Below are positions 7,514-15,151 of a stretch of 18,450 bases of DNA, piece after piece (position 1 is the stretch's first letter; each line of letters opens with the position of its first letter). A program made the position numbers and the translations under genes. Origin of the DNA: Carnobacterium_A sp036639135 (GTDB lineage Bacteria; Bacillota; Bacilli; Lactobacillales; Carnobacteriaceae); NCBI GenBank assembly GCA_036639135.1, contig JAVWJE010000036.1, positions 1 to 18,450 on the forward strand. The letters run 5' to 3'. Under the pieces are notes generated by a model. It had not been told where the DNA came from and made no database searches. It saw nothing but the letters and a program-made list of their open reading frames with translations.

Positions 7514-10162
7514 ATGAAACAGTTAACTAGTAACGAAGTTCGTCAAATGTTCTTAGATTTTTTTGAAGAGAAAGGACACAAAATTGAACCAAGTGCTTCA
7601 CTTGTCCCATTTGAGGATCCAACATTATTATGGATAAATTCAGGTGTAGCAACATTGAAAAAATATTTCGATGGTTCCGTTATACCAGATAACCCAAGAA
7701 TCGTAAATGCACAAAAGAGTATTCGTACAAATGATATTGAAAATGTAGGGAAAACAGCTAGACATCATACATTATTTGAAATGCTAGGAAATTTTTCTAT
7801 CGGAGAATACTTTAAAGAAGAAGCCATTGTTTGGGCATGGGAATTCTTGACAAGTGATAAGTGGTTAGCTTTAGACCCAACAAAACTTTATGTTACTGTT
7901 TATCCGGAAGATAAAGAAGCTGCTCAGTTATGGAGAGATAAAGTAGGTCTTACAGAGGATCATATTATCGAAATTGAAGATAATTTTTGGGACATTGGTG
8001 TAGGACCAAGTGGACCAGATTCTGAAATTTTTTATGATCGTGGAGAAAAATTTAATAATTTATCAAAAGACGATCCTGAAAATTTTCCCGGTGGAGAAAA
8101 TGAAAGATGGCTTGAAATATGGAATCTCGTATTTTCTGAATTTAACCATAAAGAAGACGGAACATATGAACCATTGCCAAATAAAAATATTGATACTGGA
8201 ATGGGACTTGAAAGAGTCGTTTCTATTTTACAAGATACACCTACAAATTTCGAAACAGATCTATTCTTGCCCATCATTCGTGAAATTGAAAAGATGAGTC
8301 AAAATAAATCATATGGTACAGATAAACAAGATGATATTTCATTTAAAGTAATTGCTGATCATTTACGGGCAGTCAGCTTTGCGATTGGTGATGGTGCATT
8401 GCCTTCACACGAAGGACGTGGGTATGTTTTACGGAGATTGTTACGTCGAGCAGTGATGCATGGCAAAAAACTAGGTATTGATGAAGCTTTTATGTTTAAA
8501 TTAGTTTCAGTTGTTGGAAATATTATGGATTCACATTATCCAGAAATTCTAGAACAGAAATCTTTTATTGAAAAAGTAATTAAAAATGAAGAAGAACGTT
8601 TCCATGAAACTATTAACGATGGTTTATCGATTTTAAATCAATTAATTTCTGAGTTGAAATTATCTGGAGAAACAAAAATCACTGGAAAAGACATCTTTAA
8701 ATTGTATGATACATTTGGTTTTCCAGTTGAGTTAACAGAAGAATATGCTGAAGATGAAGGTTTAACAGTTGACCATGAAGGTTTTATAAAAGAGATGGAA
8801 GCTCAGCGTGACCGTGCAAGATCAGCTAGAAGCGATGAAAAATCAATGGGTGTACAAACAAAATTATTTTCAGACATAGATGTTGATAGTATCTTTGTTG
8901 GATACAATCAAACAGAAGTAGAAGGAAAGCTTGAAGTCATCGCGACAGATGAAGAATTAGTCGAAACGGCTAAAGCAGGAGAAAAAGTTAGAATGATTTT
9001 TGATCAAACAACTTTTTATGCTGAAATGGGTGGTCAGGTTGCAGACAAAGGTCTTTTATTAAATTTAAATGGAGATACAATTGGAAAAGTAATAGATGTT
9101 AAAAGAGCGCCAGCTGGTCAATCTTTACACATTGTTGAGGTACTAAGTGATATTCAATTAGGCCAAAAAATGAAGTTAGTCGTTGATAGAAACTTGCGGA
9201 ATAAAATAACTCGTAACCATACAGCTACTCATTTATTACACCGTGCTTTAAAAGATGTATTGGGAGAACATGCTAATCAAGCAGGTTCATTAGTTATGGG
9301 AGATTATTTACGCTTTGACTTTACCCATTTTGGACAAGTTACACAAGCAGAATTAGATGAAATGGAACATAAAGTAAATAAAAAGATTTGGGAATCACTA
9401 GAGGTTGTAACACTGGAGACTACGATTGAGAAAGCACGTGAAATGGGCGCAATGGCGTTATTTGGTGAAAAATATGGCAATGAGGTGCGTGTTGTCAGTG
9501 CAGGTGATTATTCAATAGAGTTATGTGGTGGAGTTCATGTGAAAAATACTGATGAAATTGGTCTCTTTAAGATTCTTTCTGAATCAGGTATAGGAGCTGG
9601 TGTTCGAAGAATAGAAGCAATCACTAGTGAAGCCGCATTTAACTATTTGCAAACACAAGAAAGACGTTTAAAAACAATTGCAGGTCTAGTTAAAGCTAAA
9701 CAGATTAAAGATGTAGAAAGAAAAACTGAACAGCTACAATTAGAATTAAAAGAAACACAAAAGGAAAATGAATCGTTACAATCGAAATTAGCAAATGAGC
9801 AAGCAAGTGAAATCTTCAATGATATCCAACCGGTAAACGGTATTACTATTGTAACTGCACAAGTAGAAATTAAAAATGCGAATCAGTTACGTCAACTTGC
9901 TGATCAGTGGAAACAAAACGCCGTTTCGAATATATTGACTCTTGGATTCTCAAAAGATGGGAAAGTTAACTTGTTGGCCGCAATTGATCAAGAAACGATC
10001 AAAAAAGGTTTAACTGCAGGTAATCTAATTAAAGAAATCGCTCCATTAGTTGATGGCGGTGGTGGAGGACGTCCAGATATGGCACAAGCTGGAGGGAGAA
10101 ATCCTGCTGGCTTAACAGATGCATTACAAAGAGTAACTAATTGGGTAGAACAAAACAGCTAA
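7514..10162 (+). CDS. alaS: Alanyl-tRNA synthetase
   Basis: The enzyme charges tRNA-Ala with alanine and edits mischarged Ser/Gly. It has 882 aa, the normal length. The class II catalytic core starts at the N-terminus, with DPTLLWINSGVA near residues 35-46 and RHHTLFEMLGNFSIGEYF near residues 83-100. The zinc-dependent editing domain shows HTATH (His569, His573) and CGGVH (Cys671, His675). A coiled-coil region (about 715-760) and the C-terminal DHHA1 domain with DGGGGGRPDMAQAGG finish the protein. ATG at 7514 is chosen because AAGGGAAG (7499-7506) lies 7 nt upstream; the family begins at this MKQLTS position. An in-frame extension from 7460 would run through the leader's T tract. The gene is controlled by the T-box leader upstream and is followed by a new promoter for ireB. 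Confidence 0.97.
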   Translation: MKQLTSNEVRQMFLDFFEEKGHKIEPSASLVPFEDPTLLWINSGVATLKKYFDGSVIPDNPRIVNAQKSIRTNDIENVGKTARHHTLFEMLGNFSIGEYFKEEAIVWAWEFLTSDKWLALDPTKLYVTVYPEDKEAAQLWRDKVGLTEDHIIEIEDNFWDIGVGPSGPDSEIFYDRGEKFNNLSKDDPENFPGGENERWLEIWNLVFSEFNHKEDGTYEPLPNKNIDTGMGLERVVSILQDTPTNFETDLFLPIIREIEKMSQNKSYGTDKQDDISFKVIADHLRAVSFAIGDGALPSHEGRGYVLRRLLRRAVMHGKKLGIDEAFMFKLVSVVGNIMDSHYPEILEQKSFIEKVIKNEEERFHETINDGLSILNQLISELKLSGETKITGKDIFKLYDTFGFPVELTEEYAEDEGLTVDHEGFIKEMEAQRDRARSARSDEKSMGVQTKLFSDIDVDSIFVGYNQTEVEGKLEVIATDEELVETAKAGEKVRMIFDQTTFYAEMGGQVADKGLLLNLNGDTIGKVIDVKRAPAGQSLHIVEVLSDIQLGQKMKLVVDRNLRNKITRNHTATHLLHRALKDVLGEHANQAGSLVMGDYLRFDFTHFGQVTQAELDEMEHKVNKKIWESLEVVTLETTIEKAREMGAMALFGEKYGNEVRVVSAGDYSIELCGGVHVKNTDEIGLFKILSESGIGAGVRRIEAITSEAAFNYLQTQERRLKTIAGLVKAKQIKDVERKTEQLQLELKETQKENESLQSKLANEQASEIFNDIQPVNGITIVTAQVEIKNANQLRQLADQWKQNAVSNILTLGFSKDGKVNLLAAIDQETIKKGLTAGNLIKEIAPLVDGGGGGRPDMAQAGGRNPAGLTDALQRVTNWVEQNS

Positions 10163-10268
10163 ATTTTTCTTTTGTATAGAGAAAGAGCAGTTTAAAAACT
10201 TATTTACTGATCCTTAGTTCATTTAAAGTGAGGAAACGTCAAAATATGTTTTCATTTCTTCATAGTTA

Positions 10269-10297
10269 TTGTAGTTTGAAGTCCTTTCTTGTAGAAT
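10269..10297 (+). promoter_or_regulatory. Likely promoter of the ireB-ruvX-DUF1292 operon
   Basis: TTGTAG (10269-10274) and TAGAAT (10292-10297) are separated by 17 nt, giving a start near 10304, about 28 nt before ireB. No convincing terminator was found for alaS, so read-through is also possible. Confidence 0.5.
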
Positions 10298-10331
10298 AAA
10301 GATAGAGTTTACAGAAATTGAGGTGCAGAAT

Positions 10332-10601
10332 ATGAGTTCAATAGATGAAACAGTTCGGTTTAACGTTGGAGATAATCACGACAAAGACGTGAAACAAACA
10401 TTGGCGCTAGTGTATGAAGCATTGGAAGAAAAAGGTTACAATCCAATTAATCAGATAGTCGGTTATCTACTTTCTGGTGATCCAGCATATGTTCCACGTC
10501 ATAATGACGCTAGAAATTTAATTAGACGTCATGAACGTGATGAAATTGTAGAAGAATTAGTGAAGAGTTATTTGAAAGAGAGTGGTAAAAAAATTCAATG
10601 A
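10332..10601 (+). CDS. ireB: IreB family regulatory phosphoprotein (UPF0297)
   Basis: A small cytoplasmic protein of 89 aa, the usual family length. In Enterococcus faecalis, IreB is phosphorylated by the PASTA-domain Ser/Thr kinase IreK and restrains cephalosporin resistance. Here the N-terminus is MSSIDETVRF, so Thr7 is the obvious candidate phosphosite; Ser2 and Ser3 lie nearby. The body shows VKQTLALVYEALEEKGYNPINQIVGYLLSGDPAYV and ARNLIRRHERDEI, diagnostic for the family (quoted in parts: KGYNPINQIVGYLLSGD). ATG at 10332 is chosen because GAGGTG (10320-10325) lies 6 nt upstream; a GTG at 10323 is part of that site. The stop overlaps the ruvX start by 4 nt (ATGA), so the two are translationally coupled. 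The kinase gene is not in this window. Confidence 0.94.
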   Translation: MSSIDETVRFNVGDNHDKDVKQTLALVYEALEEKGYNPINQIVGYLLSGDPAYVPRHNDARNLIRRHERDEIVEELVKSYLKESGKKIQ

Positions 10602-11020
10602 GAACAATGGGATTAGATGTTGGTTCTAAAACGGTTGGGGTTGCGATTAGCGATCCATTCGGTTGGACAGCTCAAGGGATTGAAACAATAAAAATTAATG
10701 AAAATCAAGAAGAATTTGGAATGAAGAGAATTCAAGAATTAATTAATGAATATGAAGTTTCTAAAATTGTTGTGGGTTTACCAAAAAATATGAATAATTC
10801 AATTGGACCACGCGCGGAAGCTTCGATTCGTTATGCTGATCTTTTAAAAGACTTATTTCAGTTGCCTACTTTTTTTCAAGACGAAAGACTCACTACCGTT
10901 CAAGCTGAAAGAATGTTGATTGAAGAAGGAAATGCCTCTCGTGCAAAGCGCAAACAAGTCATTGATAAAGTTGCTGCTGTTATGATTCTTCAAAACTATT
11001 TGGATAGCAATCAAAACTAG
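10598..11020 (+). CDS. ruvX: Putative Holliday junction resolvase RuvX/YqgF
   Basis: A 140-aa RNase H-like nuclease. The family is annotated as a Holliday junction resolvase and is also linked to pre-16S rRNA processing. The N-terminal MGLDVGSKTVGVAISDP carries Asp7. KIVVGLPKNMNNSIGPRA (residues 56-73) is the conserved strand and loop. DERLTT holds Glu96, and KQVIDKVAAVMILQ holds Asp123; these acidic residues form the expected metal site. The start at 10598 overlaps the ireB stop. No strong ribosome binding site is seen, which fits translational coupling; a second Met at residue 4 is an alternative start. The order ireB-ruvX-DUF1292 is common in Firmicutes. Confidence 0.95.
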   Translation: MRTMGLDVGSKTVGVAISDPFGWTAQGIETIKINENQEEFGMKRIQELINEYEVSKIVVGLPKNMNNSIGPRAEASIRYADLLKDLFQLPTFFQDERLTTVQAERMLIEEGNASRAKRKQVIDKVAAVMILQNYLDSNQN

Positions 11021-11087
11021 CTTTTAATAAAGAGTTACGTTAAACTAACTTAGTAAAGCTATAGATAATTATAAAGGAGTGTTAAGT

Positions 11088-11390
11088 ATGGCACATGAAC
11101 ACGATCATGATCACGAGGAACATGAACATATTACAATTATAGATGAAAATGGGAATGAAGAGTTATACGAAATTTTATTTACGTTCGACTCAGATGATTT
11201 TGAAAAATCATATGTTTTAGTTTACCCTGCTGGTTCTGAAGAAGGAGAAGAGGTTGAATTACAAGCCTATTCTTACGTAGAAAAAGCAGATGGCAAACAA
11301 GGTGATTTAGAACCAATAGAAACAGATGAAGAATGGGACATGATTGAAGAAGTATTGAATACTTTCATGGCAGATGAGGATGAAGATTAA
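11088..11390 (+). CDS. DUF1292 family protein (YrzB-like, 100 aa)
   Basis: A small acidic protein of unknown function and the usual third gene after ireB and ruvX. The N-terminus is rich in His, Asp and Glu (MAHEHDHDHEEHEH), a possible metal-binding stretch. The core reads ITIIDENGNEELYEILFTF and SYVLVYPAG, then VELQAYSYV. It ends with WDMIEEVLNTFM and an acidic tail. No membrane segment is present. ATG at 11088 is chosen because AAAGGAGT (11073-11080) lies 7 nt upstream. A 67-nt gap separates it from ruvX, and a good terminator follows. Confidence 0.9.
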   Translation: MAHEHDHDHEEHEHITIIDENGNEELYEILFTFDSDDFEKSYVLVYPAGSEEGEEVELQAYSYVEKADGKQGDLEPIETDEEWDMIEEVLNTFMADEDED

Positions 11391-11420
11391 GATTACTTTT
11401 TAACTAATTAAATCATTTGA

Positions 11421-11463
11421 AATTGAGCTGATGGGTTACTCATTGGCTCAATTTTGTTGTTTA
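11421..11463 (+). terminator. Rho-independent terminator of the ireB operon
   Basis: AATTGAGC (11421-11428) pairs perfectly with GCTCAATT (11446-11453). Inner pairs (ATG with CAT) extend the stem, and TTTTGTTGTTT follows. Confidence 0.85.
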
Positions 11464-11566
11464 TAAAGCTTTGTTGAAAAAATAATAAAGATAAAATAAA
11501 CATACATAGAGTGAGAAAACAAATGTCATTAATAATATAAGAATAACTAGTTCGTTCTTTTTTCTA

Positions 11567-11595
11567 TTCACTTTGGGTATGTTATCATGTATAAT
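11567..11595 (+). promoter_or_regulatory. Likely promoter of mltG
   Basis: TTCACT (11567-11572) and TATAAT (11590-11595) are 17 nt apart. Transcription would start near 11602, about 75 nt before the mltG TTG. The rest of the 287-nt interval is AT-rich and shows no gene. Confidence 0.6.
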
Positions 11596-11677
11596 AGTGC
11601 AAGTTAGTGGTTAAAATGTACAAAATTAAAGAAAATACATGACTGTTTATTTCTTTATTCTGATAGGAGGGCCTCTT

Positions 11678-12832
11678 TTGGGAAAGAAAGAGAAAAAAAA
11701 CAAACGAAGCAATGAGCAACAAGATAAAATTGAAACGAATCCTAAATTGGCCGAAAGACAAAAAGAAAAAAAGATGGTTAAAAAAATTGTCTGGAGTATT
11801 GTAACAATATTAATTACTCTTTTAGTTATTTTTGGGGTAGCTAGTTATCAATATGTGACCTCATCTCTCGAACCATTAGATGCTACTAGTAGTGAGGAAA
11901 ATAAAATAGAAGTACCCTCAGGTTCTTCCTCAGCAGATATTTCTCGTATTTTAGAAAAGAATAAAGTTATTAAAAGTGCATCTGTGTTTAGATTTTATAT
12001 AAAATTAAACAACAAAACAGATTTTCAAGCTGGCTATTATCTTTTATCTCCTTCGATGACATTGGAGGAAATTATTAAATCGCTTCAACAAGGTGGAAGT
12101 CCTGTTGCTTTTGACGGAACAAAGATATTAGTTCAAGAAGGATTAACTATTGAGCAAGTAGCTGAATCTGTTGAGAAATCAACTGATTATAGTTCGTCAG
12201 ATTTTCTTAACAAAGCCAAAAATACAAAATTTTTAATAAAATTAAAAGAGACTTATCCAAAACTTTTAACAAGTACACTCGAAGCAAAGGAAACAAAATA
12301 TGCACTTGAAGGGTATTTATTTCCAGCTACCTATGATTTTTCAGAAAAAATGTCTCTTGAAACAGTCATAGAAAATATGGTCAAAAAGACAGATGAAGTG
12401 ATGCAAGATTTCTATCCGATCATTCAAGAAAAAAAGATGACTGTTCAGCAAGTGATTACTTTAGCTTCATTAATTGAACGAGAAGGTAATTCATATGAAG
12501 ATCGTACAAAAATTGCTAGCGTATTTTTCAATCGTATTGAAGGAGATATGCCATTGCAATCAGATATTAGTGTGTTGTATGCATTAAATAAGCACAAAGA
12601 AATCGTAACATATAAAGATTTAGAAATAGATTCTCCATATAATTTATATCAAAATAAGGGATATGGACCAGGACCTTTTAATAATCCATCAGAAGATGCT
12701 ATTAAAGCAACGTTGAATCCTGCAGATACAAACTATATCTATTTTTTAGCAGATACTAAAACGGGTAAAGTATATTTTTCAAGAACGTATGCTGAGCATC
12801 AAGAACTAGTTGATGAATACATCACTCCTTAA
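11678..12832 (+). CDS. mltG: Endolytic murein transglycosylase MltG, start TTG
   Basis: A membrane-anchored YceG-like enzyme that cuts nascent peptidoglycan strands and sets glycan chain length. It has 384 aa. The first 35 residues are lysine-rich and cytoplasmic, followed by one membrane segment (about 35-57, IVWSIVTILITLLVIFGVA) and the extracytoplasmic part. That part contains EGYLFPATY (about 208-216) and the catalytic LASLIEREG with Glu267. PLQSDISVLYAL and GPGPFNNP follow, both conserved in the family. TTG at 11678 is chosen because AGGAGGG (11665-11671) lies 6 nt upstream. An ATG at 11639 has no binding site and its extension would be encoded partly by that site. The gene follows the IreB operon and precedes udk without an obvious terminator, so mltG and udk are probably co-transcribed. 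Confidence 0.94.
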   Translation: MGKKEKKNKRSNEQQDKIETNPKLAERQKEKKMVKKIVWSIVTILITLLVIFGVASYQYVTSSLEPLDATSSEENKIEVPSGSSSADISRILEKNKVIKSASVFRFYIKLNNKTDFQAGYYLLSPSMTLEEIIKSLQQGGSPVAFDGTKILVQEGLTIEQVAESVEKSTDYSSSDFLNKAKNTKFLIKLKETYPKLLTSTLEAKETKYALEGYLFPATYDFSEKMSLETVIENMVKKTDEVMQDFYPIIQEKKMTVQQVITLASLIEREGNSYEDRTKIASVFFNRIEGDMPLQSDISVLYALNKHKEIVTYKDLEIDSPYNLYQNKGYGPGPFNNPSEDAIKATLNPADTNYIYFLADTKTGKVYFSRTYAEHQELVDEYITP

Positions 12833-12906
12833 TAATTCAAGATAATGAATAAAAATAAAGTGAATAAAAATGAAAGTCTTTCAACAGGAATGGAGCTAAA
12901 AAAAGC

Positions 12907-13548
12907 ATGAATGCTGAACGCAAGCCAATTGTCATTGGGGTAACAGGTGGATCAGGAAGTGGGAAGACAAGCGTAAGCCGTGCGGTCTACAATCATTTTT
13001 CTGGGCATTCTATTTTAATGTTAGAACAAGATTTTTACTACAAAGACCAAAGCGACCTATCTTATGAAGAACGCCTTAATACTAATTATGATCATCCATT
13101 TGCTTTTGATACAGATCTATTAATTAAACATTTAACAGATTTAATTCACTATCGATCAATAAAAAAACCAGTATATGATTATGCTGCTCACACAAGAAGT
13201 AATAAATTTATTGTTCAAGAACCGAAGGAAGTTATTATTTTAGAAGGAATTTTAATTTTAGAAGATAAACGATTAAGAGATTTGATGGATATTAAAGTTT
13301 ATGTAGACACAGATGATGACATTCGAATTATACGAAGAATTAAAAGAGATATTGAAGAACGCGGCAGAACACTAGATTCTGTTATCGATCAATATTTATC
13401 TGTTGTAAAGCCTATGCATACACAGTTCATTGAGCCAACTAAAAAGTTTGCAGACATTATTATTCCAGAAGGCGGACGTAATCAAGTGGCTATTGATTTA
13501 ATGACGACAAAAATTAAGAGCATTCTTGAATATCAATTAAAACCATAG
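12907..13548 (+). CDS. udk: Uridine kinase
   Basis: The enzyme phosphorylates uridine and cytidine to UMP and CMP in pyrimidine salvage. It has 213 aa, normal for the family. The P-loop is GGSGSGKTS (residues 14-22). LEQDFYYKD (about 38-46) is the substrate-proximal motif. NYDHPFAFD and PVYDYAAHTR form the nucleoside-binding part. ILEGILILED and RRIKRDIEERGR are the later conserved elements. GGAG (12892-12895) is 11 nt from the ATG, slightly far. It lies 74 nt after mltG and is followed by the greA leader. Confidence 0.96.
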   Translation: MNAERKPIVIGVTGGSGSGKTSVSRAVYNHFSGHSILMLEQDFYYKDQSDLSYEERLNTNYDHPFAFDTDLLIKHLTDLIHYRSIKKPVYDYAAHTRSNKFIVQEPKEVIILEGILILEDKRLRDLMDIKVYVDTDDDIRIIRRIKRDIEERGRTLDSVIDQYLSVVKPMHTQFIEPTKKFADIIIPEGGRNQVAIDLMTTKIKSILEYQLKP

Positions 13549-13644
13549 TAATCGATTAAATTCTATTGGAAATAATTAATCAACTATTTAATTACTAAAT
13601 TAAAAAATGAAAACTAAAAATTATGTGAGAATGCTTATAAAGTG

Positions 13645-13673
13645 TTTACAAATAAAAGCCTACGTGGTATCTT
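13645..13673 (+). promoter_or_regulatory. Possible greA promoter and leader
   Basis: TTTACA (13645-13650) and TATCTT (13668-13673) are 17 nt apart, which would give a leader of nearly 90 nt before greA. The -10 is a partial match. The interval 13549-13767 is very AT-rich and contains no gene or clear terminator, so transcription from udk may also continue. Confidence 0.4.
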
Positions 13674-13767
13674 ATCTCTATTGAAATTATATTATAAAGA
13701 CATTTTTAATAATTTAATAAGTATAAAACCAATAAACGAGCTTTTATTTAAAAAGGAGAATTTATTT

Positions 13768-14241
13768 ATGATAGAAAAAATATATCCAATGACTTTAGAT
13801 GGGAAAAATAAGCTAGAGGCAGAATTAGAAGAATTAAAAACAGTAAAAAGAAAAGAAATTGTTGAAAGAATTAAAGTAGCTCGCAGTTTTGGAGATTTAT
13901 CTGAAAACTCAGAGTATGAATCAGCTAAAGATGAACAAGCCTTTGTAGAAGGTCGTATTACGACCATTGAAACAATGTTGCGTTTTTCTGAAATAATTGA
14001 CAACTCAAAATGTGCAGCTGATGAAGTAGCGATTGGCCGCAAAATAACATTTATCGAATTACCTGATGGTGAAATTGAAGAATACACAATCGTAGGCAGT
14101 GCAGAAGCTGATCCATTCAGCGGTCGTATCTCAAATGATTCACCCATTGCTAAAGCTTTAATGGGTAAAAAAGTTGGAGACCAAGTTGTTATTTCAACAC
14201 CGGGTGGAGACATGACAATTGAAATAAAAAGTATAGAATAA
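13768..14241 (+). CDS. greA: Transcription elongation factor GreA
   Basis: GreA rescues backtracked RNA polymerase by entering its secondary channel and stimulating transcript cleavage. It has 157 aa. The N-terminal coiled coil begins MTLDGKNKLEAELEELK and carries the acidic tip GDLSENSEY, followed by SAKDEQAFVEGRI. The C-terminal globular domain contains GRKITFIELPDGE and the SPIAKALMGKKVGD signature. ATG at 13768 is chosen because AAAAGGAGAA (13751-13760) lies 7 nt upstream; the frame stays open back to 13642 by chance, and that part does not resemble GreA. The gene is closed by a terminator. Confidence 0.97.
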   Translation: MIEKIYPMTLDGKNKLEAELEELKTVKRKEIVERIKVARSFGDLSENSEYESAKDEQAFVEGRITTIETMLRFSEIIDNSKCAADEVAIGRKITFIELPDGEIEEYTIVGSAEADPFSGRISNDSPIAKALMGKKVGDQVVISTPGGDMTIEIKSIE

Positions 14242-14248
14242 TAAATAA

Positions 14249-14297
14249 AAAAGGATGGCTAGTATTTCAATCTATAGCTGTTCTTTTATTTTTTTAT
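14249..14297 (+). terminator. Rho-independent terminator of greA
   Basis: A 13-bp stem (several G-U pairs) pairs 14249-14261 (AAAAGGATGGCTA) with 14275-14287. The loop is 13 nt, followed by ATTTTTTTATTATT. Confidence 0.8.
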
Positions 14298-14308
14298 TAT
14301 TAAAACTA

Positions 14309-14330
14309 TCAGACTTTAGTCTTAGACTGA
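14309..14330 (+). promoter_or_regulatory. Candidate LiaR/VraR-type operator before liaF
   Basis: Two overlapping inverted repeats are present: AGACT-TT-AGTCT (14311-14322) and AGTC-TTA-GACT (14318-14328), framed by TCAG and CTGA. The ACT...AGT arrangement resembles binding sites described for VraR/LiaR regulators. The site lies about 60 nt before the start expected from the -10 at 14371-14376, a typical activator position. Confidence 0.55.
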
Positions 14331-14370
14331 CTTCATGCTTTAGCAGGCTTTTTTTTCTTTTTAAATAGTT

Positions 14371-14376
14371 TATACT
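14371..14376 (+). promoter_or_regulatory. Probable -10 element of the lia operon promoter
   Basis: TATACT is a good -10, but the position 17 nt upstream is part of a T tract and gives no recognisable -35. A missing -35 suits a promoter that depends on an activator. The T tract (14349-14356) could instead belong to a weak terminator. Confidence 0.45.
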
Positions 14377-14413
14377 TATGCTAAAGGACTAAATATGAAG
14401 GGGATTAAATGTA

Positions 14414-15151
14414 ATGAAAAAAAAATGGCAATTATTTTTTCTAATTGAAGCATTTCTTTTAGTATGGCTACTGTACGAATCAGTAAACAATAGCTTTACT
14501 CTGTTGACCTTTATAATGGGAACATTGGTTTTGCTACGTAGCAAATATAAAAAAAACAACTCAAAACGACAAATGTACTTAATGACTGGTGGTATTTTAG
14601 TTCTGATTGCTTTATTATCGACAAGCGCCATTTGGTTCATGTTAATTTGTGCTATTTTATTTTTCGTATTTCTAGCTAATAAACCATTATCAACTATCCG
14701 TTTTTCTGACTTTGAGAGTGTTCCGTGGCAAGATAAAGATATAATTATTGTAGAGACAGCAAAAAGTCTGCCAAAAAATGGTAAAAGATTTAAAAGAAAC
14801 TGGCTGGGAAATGAAAGAATCGGCAATACTGTCTATGAGTGGGATGACATTAACTTCACTATTTTTATGGGGGATACAATTATTGATTTAGGCAACACAA
14901 TTCTACCTAAAGATGAAAGTTATGTTATTGTACGAAAAGGCTTTGGCAAGACCCGTATCTTAGTCCCTGCAGGAATAGGGGTAATGATTGAGCATAGTGC
15001 CTTCAAAGGAAAAGTTCGCTTTGAAAACGATGTTTTTGCATTAAATAATGAATCTGTAAAATTATACGGTCAACAATATGATGAGAATACACGAAAAATT
15101 AAACTTATCACAACAGTTCTAATTGGAGATCTAGAGGTGATAACAATATGA
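14414..15151 (+). CDS. liaF: LiaF, membrane inhibitor of the LiaRS system
   Basis: LiaF keeps the histidine kinase LiaS inactive until the cell envelope is damaged, for example by bacitracin or daptomycin. The 245-aa protein has about four short N-terminal membrane segments (near residues 5-22, 28-42, 54-72 and 74-90). The cytoplasmic C-terminal half is a beta-rich LiaF_C-like domain (GNTVYEWDDINFTIFMGDTIIDLG, then PAGIGVMIEHSAFKGKV, each read in parts). AAGGGGAT (14398-14405) is 8 nt before the ATG. The stop overlaps the liaS start by 4 nt (ATGA). The candidate operator upstream suggests self-activation through LiaR. No liaI or liaH precedes it, as they do in Bacillus subtilis. Confidence 0.92.
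   Translation: MKKKWQLFFLIEAFLLVWLLYESVNNSFTLLTFIMGTLVLLRSKYKKNNSKRQMYLMTGGILVLIALLSTSAIWFMLICAILFFVFLANKPLSTIRFSDFESVPWQDKDIIIVETAKSLPKNGKRFKRNWLGNERIGNTVYEWDDINFTIFMGDTIIDLGNTILPKDESYVIVRKGFGKTRILVPAGIGVMIEHSAFKGKVRFENDVFALNNESVKLYGQQYDENTRKIKLITTVLIGDLEVITI

Noticed and set aside
10228..10262. Hairpin GGAAAC...GTTTTC after alaS as a terminator
   Set aside because: Six weak pairs with a 10-nt loop and no clean T tract.
11539..11567. Terminator-like hairpin AAGAA...TTCTT with T run before the mltG promoter
   Set aside because: The stem has only five solid pairs, mostly A-T, and a good terminator already exists at 11421-11463.
11639..11677. ATG start for MltG 39 nt upstream
   Set aside because: No ribosome binding site before it, and the extension contains the strong AGGAGGG that serves TTG 11678.
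13642..13767. N-terminal extension of GreA
   Set aside because: It does not resemble GreA and precedes an excellent AAAAGGAGAA site; the open frame is chance.
13692..14213. Long minus-strand open frame opposite greA
   Set aside because: It is a shadow of the greA codons: serine-rich, no binding site, no family resemblance.
14331..14360. Second terminator around TGCTTTAGCA and the T8 run before liaF
   Set aside because: The best stem has a mismatch and overlaps the operator; kept only as a remark under the promoter.
14389..14826. Minus-strand open frame opposite liaF
   Set aside because: It mirrors the hydrophobic liaF N-terminus and has no independent support.
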